56,646 bases of DNA from Hydrogenispora ethanolica (lineage in GTDB: Bacteria; Bacillota; UBA4882; UBA8346), in NCBI RefSeq assembly GCF_004340685.1, contig NZ_SLUN01000038.1, positions 1-56,646 of the forward strand, written 5' to 3'. The translations under genes and the position numbers were made by a program. Each line of letters opens with the position of its first letter. Position 1 is the stretch's first letter. The notes beneath the pieces were generated by a model. That model was not told where the DNA came from. It searched no databases and saw only the letters and a program-made list of their open reading frames with translations. This document shows, one piece after another, positions 42,063 through 50,339 of the stretch.

Positions 42063-42977
42063 CGGGCCGCTCCTTCCCATGGTTGATCAATTTTAGGTAG
42101 ACCTCTTCCAGCTTGGGTTGATCGATGTTTAAGTCGGTAAAGCTCAACCGATGTCTACTTAAGGTTTGAAAGAGATCGGCCAACCCCTCCTTTTTAACCT
42201 GTAACCGAATGAGAGCGGGTTCTTCCCGCTCCGGCCGGAACTGTTGTAAATCTTCCCAACCGGGACCGTCCGGCGTTTCTTCCAATCGGAGCCGGACATT
42301 GATCTTTCCGGCGAATCGGGCCATCAGTTCCTGCCGGGGTTCATCGGCCACGATTCGTCCCTGATCGATGATGACCACACGGTTGCAGAGTTTCTCGGCT
42401 TCCTCCAGATAATGAGTGGTGAGAATGATGGTCGTTCCCGTCCGGTGCAGGCGCAGCAGAAAATCATGAAGCGACCGGCGGAGTTGGATATCCACACCGG
42501 CTGTCGGCTCATCCAGGATCAGCAATTGGGGCCGGTGAACCAGAGCTTTGGCAATCAATAACCGTCGTTTCATCCCGCCGGAGAGATCCCGGACCCGGGA
42601 GTTTCGCTTATCCTCCAAAGCCAACTCGGCCAGGAGCCGGTCGATCCAATCCCGGTTGTTCCTTAGGCCGAAGTACCCCGATTGCAGCTTCAACACTTCG
42701 GCAACGGTGAAAACGAAGTCAAAAGCTATCTCCTGCGGGACGACTCCAATCACCCGCTTGGTGGCCAGTTCATCCCGGTCAAGGTCGAATCCGCCAAGGC
42801 TTACCCGTCCTTTTGTCTTGCGGACGTTGCCGGCCAATATATTGATCAGGGTGCTTTTCCCCCGTTCTGGCCGAGCAATGCCATGAACTCTCCTGCCTCG
42901 ATGTGAAGAGTGACATCTTTTAGTGCTTCTTTTCCAGCAGGATAGTATGTCTTGGATAAGTTCTCTATGGTAAGCAT
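42040..42977 (-). pseudogene. ABC exporter ATPase, frameshifted in Walker A
   Basis: The reading starts at the ATG at 42977 ([20 protein letters not shown] ... [11 protein letters not shown]), directly abutting the stop of the upstream gene. It loses frame at 42859-42863, where AAC is followed by GGGGG and AAAAGC. Four bases are missing relative to GQNGAGKST. Downstream frame 2 continues normally: INILAGNVRKTKGRV, RDLSGGMKRRLLIAKAL (signature), LLILDEPTAGVD (Walker B), LTTHYLEEAEKLCNRV. Apart from the gap all motifs are intact, so this is a recent mutation, a sequencing or assembly error, or less likely a programmed shift. The normal product would be an ABC-2 exporter ATPase. Confidence 0.82.
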
Positions 42978-43982
42978 CTAGGCCCCCTGTTCTCTTTCGG
43001 CAAACCCCAGCAGATCCAGGACTTTTCCCTCCACCCGCCGGTTTTGGCCGCGGTAAGGGAAGTCATGAATATGGAGGGCCGGGTTGAAATTCAACTCGAT
43101 GATGCTGTAATTTCTGGCATCCGGCTTCTCCCGGAGATCACGGATGATGATGTCGGCCCCGCAAATTTTGGCTCCCACCGCCCGGGCCGCTTCGATCGCT
43201 ATCCGTTTATAACCCGCTCCCGTCTCATCGGTGAAATCGATGCTGTCCCCTCCGGTGCTGATGTTGGAGTTTTCTCTCAGATAAACGACTTCACCGTCGT
43301 CCGGGACGGTCTCCGGATCTTTCCCCTGGGAAGACAGGTACGTTTCCTCCACCGGGCCAAGCCGGATCTGTTCCAAGGGCGTGACATATCCCTTCCCCCG
43401 CAACGGGTCCTTATTTTTCTCCGTTACCAGTTCAGCAATATTACGAATTCCGTCCCCGGTGACATTGGCGGGTACCCGGTGAAGGACCGCGGCCACTTCG
43501 CCACCGATCACCAGAAACCGATACTCCTTGCCGGGGATGAACTCTTCGATCAGCACCGACTGGTCATAGCGCAAAGCGTCAGCCACCGCTTTTTGAAAAT
43601 CACCCGGTCGATGTTCCTCCTTTAAAACCAGAACGCCTTTACCGAAGTTGGTCGACTTTGGTTTGACCACGATAGCCTTGCCTTGAAAACGGGGGTAATC
43701 GCTCAACGCCTCAGCTACTCCGGAAACAGTCACTCCCGCCGGAACATTCAGGCCCCTCTCCCGGAGCAAGGTTTTCGTTACTTCTTTGTTCTCCATGATC
43801 AGCGGAGCGATATAACTATCCGCCGCCGTCCGGGTCGCCTGTTTGACATACTCGGTTCGCCCGTCCCGGGACAGGCGGATGAAATTATCGCCCGGGTCCA
43901 GCACTTCCACCGCCACTCCCCGGTTTATGGCTTCCTTGATCAATACCTGAGTGGAAAGTTCCATATCACGGTATTCAGCCAT
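42978..43982 (-). CDS. ATP-grasp glutathione synthetase domain (GshF C-terminal half)
   Basis: This 334-aa protein matches the ATP-grasp half of bifunctional GshF: ELSTQVLIKEAINRGVAVEVLDPGDNFIRL, then YVKQATRTAADSY, KAIVVKPKSTNFGKGVLVLK, VLIEEFIPGKEYRFLVIGGEVAAVLHRVPANVTGDG and SIIELNFNPALHIHDFPY. It ligates glycine (or a similar acceptor) to gamma-glutamylcysteine using ATP. It is in the same frame as the upstream ligase gene, separated by TGA and two codons. A weak GGGG site about 10 nt before the ATG could allow re-initiation. It abuts the ABC ATPase start (TAG-ATG). Confidence 0.88.
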   Translation of the reverse strand: MAEYRDMELSTQVLIKEAINRGVAVEVLDPGDNFIRLSRDGRTEYVKQATRTAADSYIAPLIMENKEVTKTLLRERGLNVPAGVTVSGVAEALSDYPRFQGKAIVVKPKSTNFGKGVLVLKEEHRPGDFQKAVADALRYDQSVLIEEFIPGKEYRFLVIGGEVAAVLHRVPANVTGDGIRNIAELVTEKNKDPLRGKGYVTPLEQIRLGPVEETYLSSQGKDPETVPDDGEVVYLRENSNISTGGDSIDFTDETGAGYKRIAIEAARAVGAKICGADIIIRDLREKPDARNYSIIELNFNPALHIHDFPYRGQNRRVEGKVLDLLGFAEREQGA

Positions 43983-43988
43983 TTTTGT

Positions 43989-45461
43989 TCAACCCCATTT
44001 CCTGATATTATCAAGGTTCCGGTGACGCCCCGCCAGATCCAACCCAAACTCGGCATGACTCTCCCCATATTCAGCCATCTCTTGCAAAATCCGCGCCGCA
44101 GGCAGCAACGACAGGTCCAATACTTTCCGGTATTCGGCTTCGACCACCCTCCGGTATTTCCCATCACCGCCTCTGTCCATCAAAGAGGCCACGATGGCTA
44201 ATTTCTTGAACAGCTCACTGGCCCATACCCGCAGCGCCACAGGAAAAAAACCCGAACGGTGCAACATCAAACGCGGGCGACGGCCAAGCAAGGCTGCCAA
44301 GTGGTGGTTCTGGTTAGCGTTCTGCAGCTCCCCTCTGCCCATAGGTTTGCTTTCCTCAAATAGACAAAAAGCCAGAAACACCTGTAAAAAGTAGAGTTGA
44401 TCGAGGCTAATGCCGGCCTTTTCATACGGGTTCAGATCCAGGGTCCGGACTTCAAGATACTGGACTCCTTGGTCCTCCAGAGCGTCCAGTTGGCTTCGGC
44501 CCTTTCCCGCCGCTCGCTTTAACCGGATGGCCGCGTAAAATTCACTCTCCTTCTGTAGAACGTTGGCGTTTAACTGTATGGGCTGGCCGTCTCTGACCAA
44601 TCCCAAACGGGCATACTCCCGGTTGTGGATAGACAGCAGGCGGCGTATATCCCCCACATATTCAGCTAAACTGTTATAGGACACCGGATATTGCCGTTGT
44701 ATCGCGTCAGAATACCCAAATCGGCTTACTCTGAGAGATGTAGCGTACCGTTGGTAATGGTCGACCAGATTCCGGCATTCCGGACAGCAATCCTCCACCA
44801 GTTTCAGCTCCTGACGGATTACCGGCTGGTAGCTTATGTCGATTACCGGCGACGCGCCGAATAGATAGATAGGCAACCAACGATAACGGAGAAAGTTCCG
44901 CGCCACCCCAAAGTAAAGATTGTCGCGGAATTCCCGCTCTGTTTCCCCTTGACCCAGCCAGGTCCTGAGCAATTCCAGCAGCTCTTCACTGAATGAATAG
45001 TTATAATGAACCCCGGAGATCATCTGCATTTTTTTGCCGTAGCGAAGGGCCAACCCTTGGCGGTAAACACTCCGTTCCCGACCCTCGGGAGAATCATCGA
45101 ACCGGGCGATGGGAATCTGCTCCTCCTCAGGCAATCGAGGCGGCATGCTTAACGGCCAGAGCAGCTCGGTTTCGATCCCGGCCTCCGCTTCCCGGGTGAT
45201 CGCAAGCAAGCTTTCATAGGTATCTTCGATGGTCGGCAAAGCCGGGGTGATCAGTTCCAGCTGACTTTCGGCAAAGTCCGTAGTAATTTGGGGGTTGGTC
45301 AGTTTATTCCCGAAGACCGCCGGGTGATCGGTAAGGGCCAGATCGCCGGAGGAGGTGATCCGTTGCCCTTCCCTCTCCAATCCCCAGTGCCCGGCGAGTA
45401 ACATGTGGCTATTCACGCCCTCGGAAAAAAGATTGCGCATCGCGTCGAATTTTGCAGCCAT
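43989..45461 (-). CDS. gshA: Glutamate-cysteine ligase (GshF N-terminal half)
   Basis: This roughly 490-aa protein is the gamma-glutamylcysteine synthetase type found in GshF: GHWGLEREGQRIT, PQITTDFAESQLELITPAL, YGKKMQMISGVHYNYSFSEELL, YLFGASPVID, VQYLEVRTLDLNPYEKAGI. It makes gamma-Glu-Cys. The ATG at 45461 behind GGCGGTGG is preferred to 45533; family members begin close to this point. Its TGA stop is followed in frame by the ATP-grasp domain, so together they look like a GshF gene split by one stop codon. A family A repeat lies about 85 bp upstream. Confidence 0.88.
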   Translation of the reverse strand: MAAKFDAMRNLFSEGVNSHMLLAGHWGLEREGQRITSSGDLALTDHPAVFGNKLTNPQITTDFAESQLELITPALPTIEDTYESLLAITREAEAGIETELLWPLSMPPRLPEEEQIPIARFDDSPEGRERSVYRQGLALRYGKKMQMISGVHYNYSFSEELLELLRTWLGQGETEREFRDNLYFGVARNFLRYRWLPIYLFGASPVIDISYQPVIRQELKLVEDCCPECRNLVDHYQRYATSLRVSRFGYSDAIQRQYPVSYNSLAEYVGDIRRLLSIHNREYARLGLVRDGQPIQLNANVLQKESEFYAAIRLKRAAGKGRSQLDALEDQGVQYLEVRTLDLNPYEKAGISLDQLYFLQVFLAFCLFEESKPMGRGELQNANQNHHLAALLGRRPRLMLHRSGFFPVALRVWASELFKKLAIVASLMDRGGDGKYRRVVEAEYRKVLDLSLLPAARILQEMAEYGESHAEFGLDLAGRHRNLDNIRKWG

Positions 45462-45544
45462 CCATTCCACCGCCTCGAAAGAATCAAATTCCAGTAATAC
45501 AACTGTTCGTAAACCATCGAACATTCTGCCCAAAAAAAATTTAC

Positions 45545-45678
45545 TTTAGAAGCCATGTGATAAAGTTTCGAAACGAGATCAGCATGCAAAAAGGTTTAAA
45601 AATCGACTTTATCACTTGCTTCTCTGAGCTTTTGTGTTCACCCTGGCCTTCGGACAGGGTTTATCACAACGCTTTTAG
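45545..45678 (+). repeat. MITE-like repeat, family A, copy 6
   Basis: It runs from TTTAGAAGCCATGTGATAAAG to GGTTTATCACAACGCTTTTAG. It contains the hairpin ACCCTGGCCTTCGGACAGGGT. Its right end contains the last five codons and TGA of the arsR 3 gene, and it separates that gene from gshA. Confidence 0.75.
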
Positions 45679-45972
45679 AAAGTCCCGAATGGCCTGGACC
45701 GCGTCCTGGTTGATTTTACAGCAAAAACATTGGCCGCTCCGGGTCACTGTGATCAGGCCGGCGTTTTGGAGTTCTTTGAAGTGATGGGAAACGGTGGAAC
45801 GGGACAGCGGCAGGGAGCAGCAGGCTTTGGTGAAACAGCGATCCACTCCATCGTAGCAGACATACTCCTCCCCTTCGGCTTCCGAGTTCCACTGATAGAG
45901 CATCTTGAAGAGATTCAGCCGCTGCTCGTTGGAGAGAGCTTTGAAGATTTTAGCAAGTTCAACGGTTTCCAT
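45664..45972 (-). CDS. ArsR-family regulator 3, Cys-rich
   Basis: This 102-aa winged-helix protein reads AKIFKALSNEQRLNLFKMLYQW, then LSRSTVSHHFKELQNAGLITVTRSGQCFCCKIN. It has seven Cys (CYDG, RCF, ACC, CFCC), many more than most ArsR proteins, which suggests a soft-metal or thiol sensor. The ATG at 45972 starts the family-typical METVELAKIF. The last residues (LKAL) and the stop are provided by a family A repeat. It is the first gene upstream of the glutathione-ABC-cysE series. Confidence 0.85.
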   Translation of the reverse strand: METVELAKIFKALSNEQRLNLFKMLYQWNSEAEGEEYVCYDGVDRCFTKACCSLPLSRSTVSHHFKELQNAGLITVTRSGQCFCCKINQDAVQAIRDFLKAL

Positions 45973-46101
45973 AGTTTTATGGTAGTCGAACAATCGAATC
46001 CTGTCAAGTCGAAATTATCACGCCGAAAAATTCCTTCTAAAGTCCTCGGCCACGTTTTTACCAACAAGAGCCCCCGAACGAAATACGTCTTACCGTCCCT
46101 A

Positions 46102-46695
46102 TTATCCTTCCCTATTTTGGGATAATAGTTCTTTTCCTGCTTTGAAAGCATCCCCAAGCTTCCCGCCTAAGTTCCAATACTCCCGAATCGTGGCGCAATA
46201 GACCAACGGGTTGACTTGGACAATATCAATCATCGGACGGTTATCAACGATCCGGACTTTGTCGGAATCGATCCGGGTGTTAACAACTTTCCCAAGAACC
46301 AATCGATAATCACCTAACTCGACTTCACCGGTTACCCTGCACTCCAAGTTAAACGGGCACTCTTTGATAATCGGTGTTTGGATCTGTCTTCCCGGAATGG
46401 CTGTGAAGCCAGTTGTTTCAAACTTTTTCGTTTTGCGGCCGGAAACCAGTCCACAGTAATCTGTTTCACGGTAATGTTCGGCGCGGGGGATGTTCAGGGT
46501 GAACTCCTTGGTCTTTCGAATTAAATCGAGCGAATAGCGCCGCTGGTCAAAGGAGACTCCAACCGTCGGCGGTGTCGAACTGACCATTCCCGCCCAGGCG
46601 ATCGTGGCTATATTGGGGTGTTCAATCGTGCCGCTCACGATTAAAGCCGCCGGTACCGGAAAGAAAATATCAGTCGGTCCGAGTTCGGTTTTCAT
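46102..46695 (-). CDS. Flavin reductase-like FMN-binding protein
   Basis: This 197-aa protein matches the flavin-reductase (DIM6/NTAB) fold: FFPVPAALIVSGTIEHPNIATIAWAGMVSSTPPTVGVSFDQRRYS, then TKEFTLNIP and CGLVSGRKTKKFETTGFT. It binds FMN in a split barrel and may act as a flavin or ferric reductase or a stress protein. AAGGAGGG precedes the ATG. It lies 63 bp downstream of a MarR gene on the same strand and is probably controlled by it. Confidence 0.9.
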   Translation of the reverse strand: MKTELGPTDIFFPVPAALIVSGTIEHPNIATIAWAGMVSSTPPTVGVSFDQRRYSLDLIRKTKEFTLNIPRAEHYRETDYCGLVSGRKTKKFETTGFTAIPGRQIQTPIIKECPFNLECRVTGEVELGDYRLVLGKVVNTRIDSDKVRIVDNRPMIDIVQVNPLVYCATIREYWNLGGKLGDAFKAGKELLSQNREG

Positions 46696-46758
46696 GCTTA
46701 ACCCTCCTTTTTAACGTTGCTTTTATTCCTCTTTCAACCAAGGCTTGTAACTTGGCCC

Positions 46759-47222
46759 TTATTCCTCCTCCATCAAATTTCTGCAACAATTAACGGCCGC
46801 CAACGCTTCGAGCAAAATCGTCAGGCTATCGATGACTTGCTCCCGCTTATTTTCGGGAATCGAGTCGAATACATTGGCAAAAAGGCTTCCATACTGTTCT
46901 CAATGGTTTGAAATGCTTTCCTTCCGCTTGGGGTGAGTTGAATCATGATATAGCGGCGATCCCGCGGATCAATCTCGCGGGTTGCTAAGTTATGGGTGAC
47001 CAAATGATTGATGGTGCGATTCATGGTACTCTTATCAAGAGCTAAAGTCGCGGCTAAATCATTCAATGAGATACTGCCTGCCCGACCAATCTCCACCACC
47101 GCATGACACTGAGCAAAAGTTACCCCACAACAAGACGCTTCCAGTTCATCAAGCAAACCTAGCTTTCTCTCTAATCGGCGTATCACTTCACGTAAGAATT
47201 TTGAATTGGTTTGAAAATCCAT
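46759..47222 (-). pseudogene. MarR-family regulator with a C-terminal frameshift
   Basis: From the ATG at 47222 (behind GGAGGG) the frame gives a MarR protein: SISLNDLAATLALDKSTMNRTINHLVTHNLATREIDPRDRRYIMIQLTPSGRKAF, with the DPRDRR wing. After SMEAFL the frame leaves the expected course and stops at 46821. The neighbouring frame continues well from NVFDSIPENKREQVIDSLTILLEAL to NLMEEE and TAA at 46759. One base is missing near 46876-46883, beside a run of A. It may be a true lesion or a base-calling error. The DNA-binding part is intact. Confidence 0.72.
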
Positions 47223-47257
47223 GGATAATCCCTCCATGAATTATGGTACATAAAACT

Positions 47258-47272
47258 GTTGTAATATACAAC
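47258..47272. promoter_or_regulatory. Candidate operator before the marR-flavin reductase genes
   Basis: GTTGTAATATACAAC is a perfect 6-3-6 inverted repeat, 36 bp upstream of the marR start. TATATT on the minus strand lies within it and could be the -10 box. This fits MarR autoregulation. Confidence 0.55.
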
Positions 47273-47451
47273 TACTGTTTTTAGAATTCTTCTTCTATTT
47301 TGAAGCGATGATTGGAATAAAACCAGCTTAGGCGAATTCAAGGGATTTAAAATCAATCTCGCCGGAAAGCATCGGCAAATTCCCGGCGTTACGGTGTTCC
47401 CGCCCTCCATCTTTAGAAGATCCGCCGCACATACGGTTCGGAATAAAACTT

Positions 47452-49455
47452 TTATTCTTTAATTGGCAGAACAGCGCCATCCCTAAGAAACAGCGGTATC
47501 ATCGCCAAGGGAGCGTCGCACTCCACCCATTGTCCGCCCTGATAGGACTGGCCGTTATGCGCATCCCGCCATAGGCTTCCTTGCGGCAGATAGACCTTCC
47601 GGGACCGGGCGCTTTCGTAAAGCACCGGCGCGACCAGCAGTTCCGGGCCGAACATGAACTGGTCTTCACTATTCCAAGCCTCCCGGTCAGCCGGGAAATC
47701 GTAGAATAGCGGACGCATCGGCGGAGTCCCCCGCTCATGCGCCTCCCGCATAATTCGGGTGATGTAGGGACGCAACCGTTTGCGAATGAAAAGGTACTCG
47801 GCAAAGATCGCATACGCCTCTGCCCCGTAGCTCCAGACTTCATTGGCCGCGCCGCTGGAGCACAGGCCGCCGCCGCTAACCCCAAGCGGCGCCGCGTGCG
47901 GTTCTCTGTCGCCGTGCAAGCGGAACACCGGGCAGAACGCGGCATACTGGAACCAGCGGATGACGCATTCCCGGAACGCGGGATCGTCCGGGTTACCGCC
48001 GTGAAATCCGCCGATATCAGTGGTCCACCAGGGAATGCCCGCCAACCCCATGTTCAGGCCGGCCTTGAGCTGATTCCGGAGCGAGGCGAAACTGGAATCG
48101 ATGTCGCCGGACCAGACCAGCGCCCCGTAACGTTGGCTGCCCGCCCAGGCGCAACGGATCAGGTTGAGCACGTTTTGCTGGCCGGCCCCGGTCATCCCGT
48201 CAAAGAACGTCTTGGCGTACATGACCGGATAAATATTGCCAATCTCCAGATCGGTCCCCAAGTGGTAACGGTAGTTGTCATAATCGTAAACTGAATATTC
48301 CGGTTCCGCCTCGTCCAGCCAGAAGAGGCGGATCCCCTTATCGTAGTAATTGGCTTTCGCCTTTTGCCAGACAAACTGACGCGCTCCCGGGTGGGTGGCG
48401 TCAAAAAAGACGGTCTCGGCCATAAAGTCCATGCTGGTGCGGATGCCCCGCTCGGTCCGGATCAAATACCCTTTTTGCAGCATCTCCGAGTAATGGGCGC
48501 TGGTTTTATCCACCGTCGGCCAGACGGAGACCATCAGTTCGATGCCCATCGCCCGCAGTTCCCGGACCATCCCCTCGGGATCGGGCCAATAATCCGGGTC
48601 AAACCGCCATTCCCCCTGCTTGGGCCAATGGAAGAAATCGATGACAATCACCGAAATGGGCAGGCCGCGCCGCTTGTATTCCCGGGCGACCGCAAGGAGC
48701 TCCTCCTGGGTCTGGTAGCGCAGCTTGCACTGGCAGAAGCCCATGGCGTAATCCGGCATCATCGGAACGGTTCCGGTCGCCCGGGCATACGCCTCCTCGA
48801 TCTCGGCCGGCGTGTCGCCGGCGGTGATCCAGTAGTCCAGCAAAGGGGTGGACCGGGCGGTCCACTCGGTGATGTTTTTGCCGAAAGTCACCCGCCCGAT
48901 GGCGGGATTGTTCCATAGAAAACCGTAACCCAGGCTGGACAAGACAAAAGGGACACTGGCCTGGGAATTGCGGTGGGCCAACTCCAGGGTGCAGTTCTTG
49001 ATATCGAGGAACGGCTGTTGATACTGGCCCATCCCGAAGAGCTTCTCCTCGGGCTCCGATTCAAAGCGCGCGGTCAGTTGGTAATTGCCGCCGGAAATCG
49101 CTTTGAACTCCCGGGCGTCCATATTTAAAGCGCTGCAAAATTCGCGGATGTCATTGCGGTTTCTGACGTATTCCTGCAGTAGAATCCGGCCTTGCCGATT
49201 GGAGAACGTGATCTTTCCCGCGGCCGAAATATCGGCCCGGATTTTGCCGTTGACCAGCGAAGCCGTCCGGCCGCTGCTGGAAACCTGGCAATCGCCGGCC
49301 GCCGCCGGCAACAATGCCCAGTCCGCCATGGGCATGACCGCCAGATGGGTCGCCCGGATCCGCAGACTGTCCCGGCCCCAGGGCTCCACCCATAACTGCT
49401 CGCTGTCGTATTCGCAGATTAAACGATGGCCCTCGCTTCGGAATAGATAGTCCAT
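47452..49455 (-). CDS. Glycoside hydrolase family 31 (alpha-xylosidase/alpha-glucosidase)
   Basis: This 667-aa enzyme has an N-terminal beta-sandwich, a TIM barrel and C-terminal beta domains. Key sites are IDFFHWPKQGEWRFDPDYWPDP (about 272-292), the nucleophile D381 in RLFWLDEAEPE and the acid/base D451 in WSGDIDSSF. The WLDEAEPE form is most like alpha-xylosidases. There is no signal peptide, so it acts in the cytoplasm on imported oligosaccharides. It is the last gene of the locus, after the two permease genes. The exact linkage it cuts cannot be told. Confidence 0.92.
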   Translation of the reverse strand: MDYLFRSEGHRLICEYDSEQLWVEPWGRDSLRIRATHLAVMPMADWALLPAAAGDCQVSSSGRTASLVNGKIRADISAAGKITFSNRQGRILLQEYVRNRNDIREFCSALNMDAREFKAISGGNYQLTARFESEPEEKLFGMGQYQQPFLDIKNCTLELAHRNSQASVPFVLSSLGYGFLWNNPAIGRVTFGKNITEWTARSTPLLDYWITAGDTPAEIEEAYARATGTVPMMPDYAMGFCQCKLRYQTQEELLAVAREYKRRGLPISVIVIDFFHWPKQGEWRFDPDYWPDPEGMVRELRAMGIELMVSVWPTVDKTSAHYSEMLQKGYLIRTERGIRTSMDFMAETVFFDATHPGARQFVWQKAKANYYDKGIRLFWLDEAEPEYSVYDYDNYRYHLGTDLEIGNIYPVMYAKTFFDGMTGAGQQNVLNLIRCAWAGSQRYGALVWSGDIDSSFASLRNQLKAGLNMGLAGIPWWTTDIGGFHGGNPDDPAFRECVIRWFQYAAFCPVFRLHGDREPHAAPLGVSGGGLCSSGAANEVWSYGAEAYAIFAEYLFIRKRLRPYITRIMREAHERGTPPMRPLFYDFPADREAWNSEDQFMFGPELLVAPVLYESARSRKVYLPQGSLWRDAHNGQSYQGGQWVECDAPLAMIPLFLRDGAVLPIKE

Positions 49456-49492
49456 GAATATCCCCTTCTTAACTTGGAATGGGTTGCCGTGG

Positions 49493-50338
49493 TCACCCTT
49501 TGACGGCGCCAGTGGTCAATCCGGTTACAATATACTTCTGCATCAAAATGAAGATCAGCACGACCGGAAATACCGTCAGCGCCCCAAAAGCCATCACCCG
49601 GTTCCAGGAAACCCCGTATTGGCCGATGAAGTTGTAGATCCCCGCCGTCATCGGCATCAACGTCTGTTGATTCATGAAGGTGTTGGCGTAAATCAGATCG
49701 CCCCAGCCGAAAAGGAACGAGAAAACGGCGACAACGACGGCGCCGGGATAGGCGATGGGCAGCATGATCTTCCAAAATGCCATCAAGGCGTTGCAGCCGT
49801 CGACCCGGGCCGAATCATCGAGTTCTTTGGGAATGGATAAAAAATAAGTCCGCAGCATCAGGACAGAGAAAGGGATGGCGATGGTCGCATCGGCGATCAT
49901 CGGTCCCCAAAAGGTATTATAGAAGTTTAACTTATTAAAAATGATAAACAGCGGCGTCAGGATCAGAGTGGCCGGCAACATCTGGGTGATCAGAAACGAT
50001 AAAATCAAAATCTTCCGCCCCCGGAAGGTAAAACGGGCCAGTCCGTAGGCAGCCATGGAAGACAGAATGACGCTCAGGGCCATCGTTCCGCCGGAGATAA
50101 TGCAACTGTTCAGGAAGGAGCGGAACATGTTATACTGGCCTTTGAACTGATCCAGGTAGGGGTCCAAATACAGCCGGGACGGCAACAACGAGGGAGGAGA
50201 CTGAAAAATCTCCGCTTCCATCTTAAAGGAACTGGATAATAGCCAGAATAACGGGAAAAGAAAGATCAGGCCCACCAGGAGCGCCAGGATATTTAGGTAC
50301 ATCTGGCGGGACTGCTGATTTCGCTGGCTGGATCCCAT
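49493..50338 (-). CDS. ABC sugar permease, MalG-type (CUT1)
   Basis: This 281-aa protein has six membrane helices and the EAA loop DDSARVDGCNALMAFWKIMLPIAYPG, which contacts the ATPase. The N-terminal LNILALLVGLIFLFPLFWLLSSSFK is typical of the MalG group. It overlaps nothing but follows the MalF-type gene by 1 bp. No ATPase gene is in the locus, so a shared MsiK-like ATPase elsewhere is likely. Confidence 0.93.
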   Translation of the reverse strand: MGSSQRNQQSRQMYLNILALLVGLIFLFPLFWLLSSSFKMEAEIFQSPPSLLPSRLYLDPYLDQFKGQYNMFRSFLNSCIISGGTMALSVILSSMAAYGLARFTFRGRKILILSFLITQMLPATLILTPLFIIFNKLNFYNTFWGPMIADATIAIPFSVLMLRTYFLSIPKELDDSARVDGCNALMAFWKIMLPIAYPGAVVVAVFSFLFGWGDLIYANTFMNQQTLMPMTAGIYNFIGQYGVSWNRVMAFGALTVFPVVLIFILMQKYIVTGLTTGAVKG

Positions 50339-50339
50339 C

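Noticed and set aside
47380-47450. Group II intron domain V remnant (GCACATACGGTTCGG)
   Set aside because: Only a short 3' strand resembles domain V. No matching 5' strand or reverse-transcriptase sequence is present.
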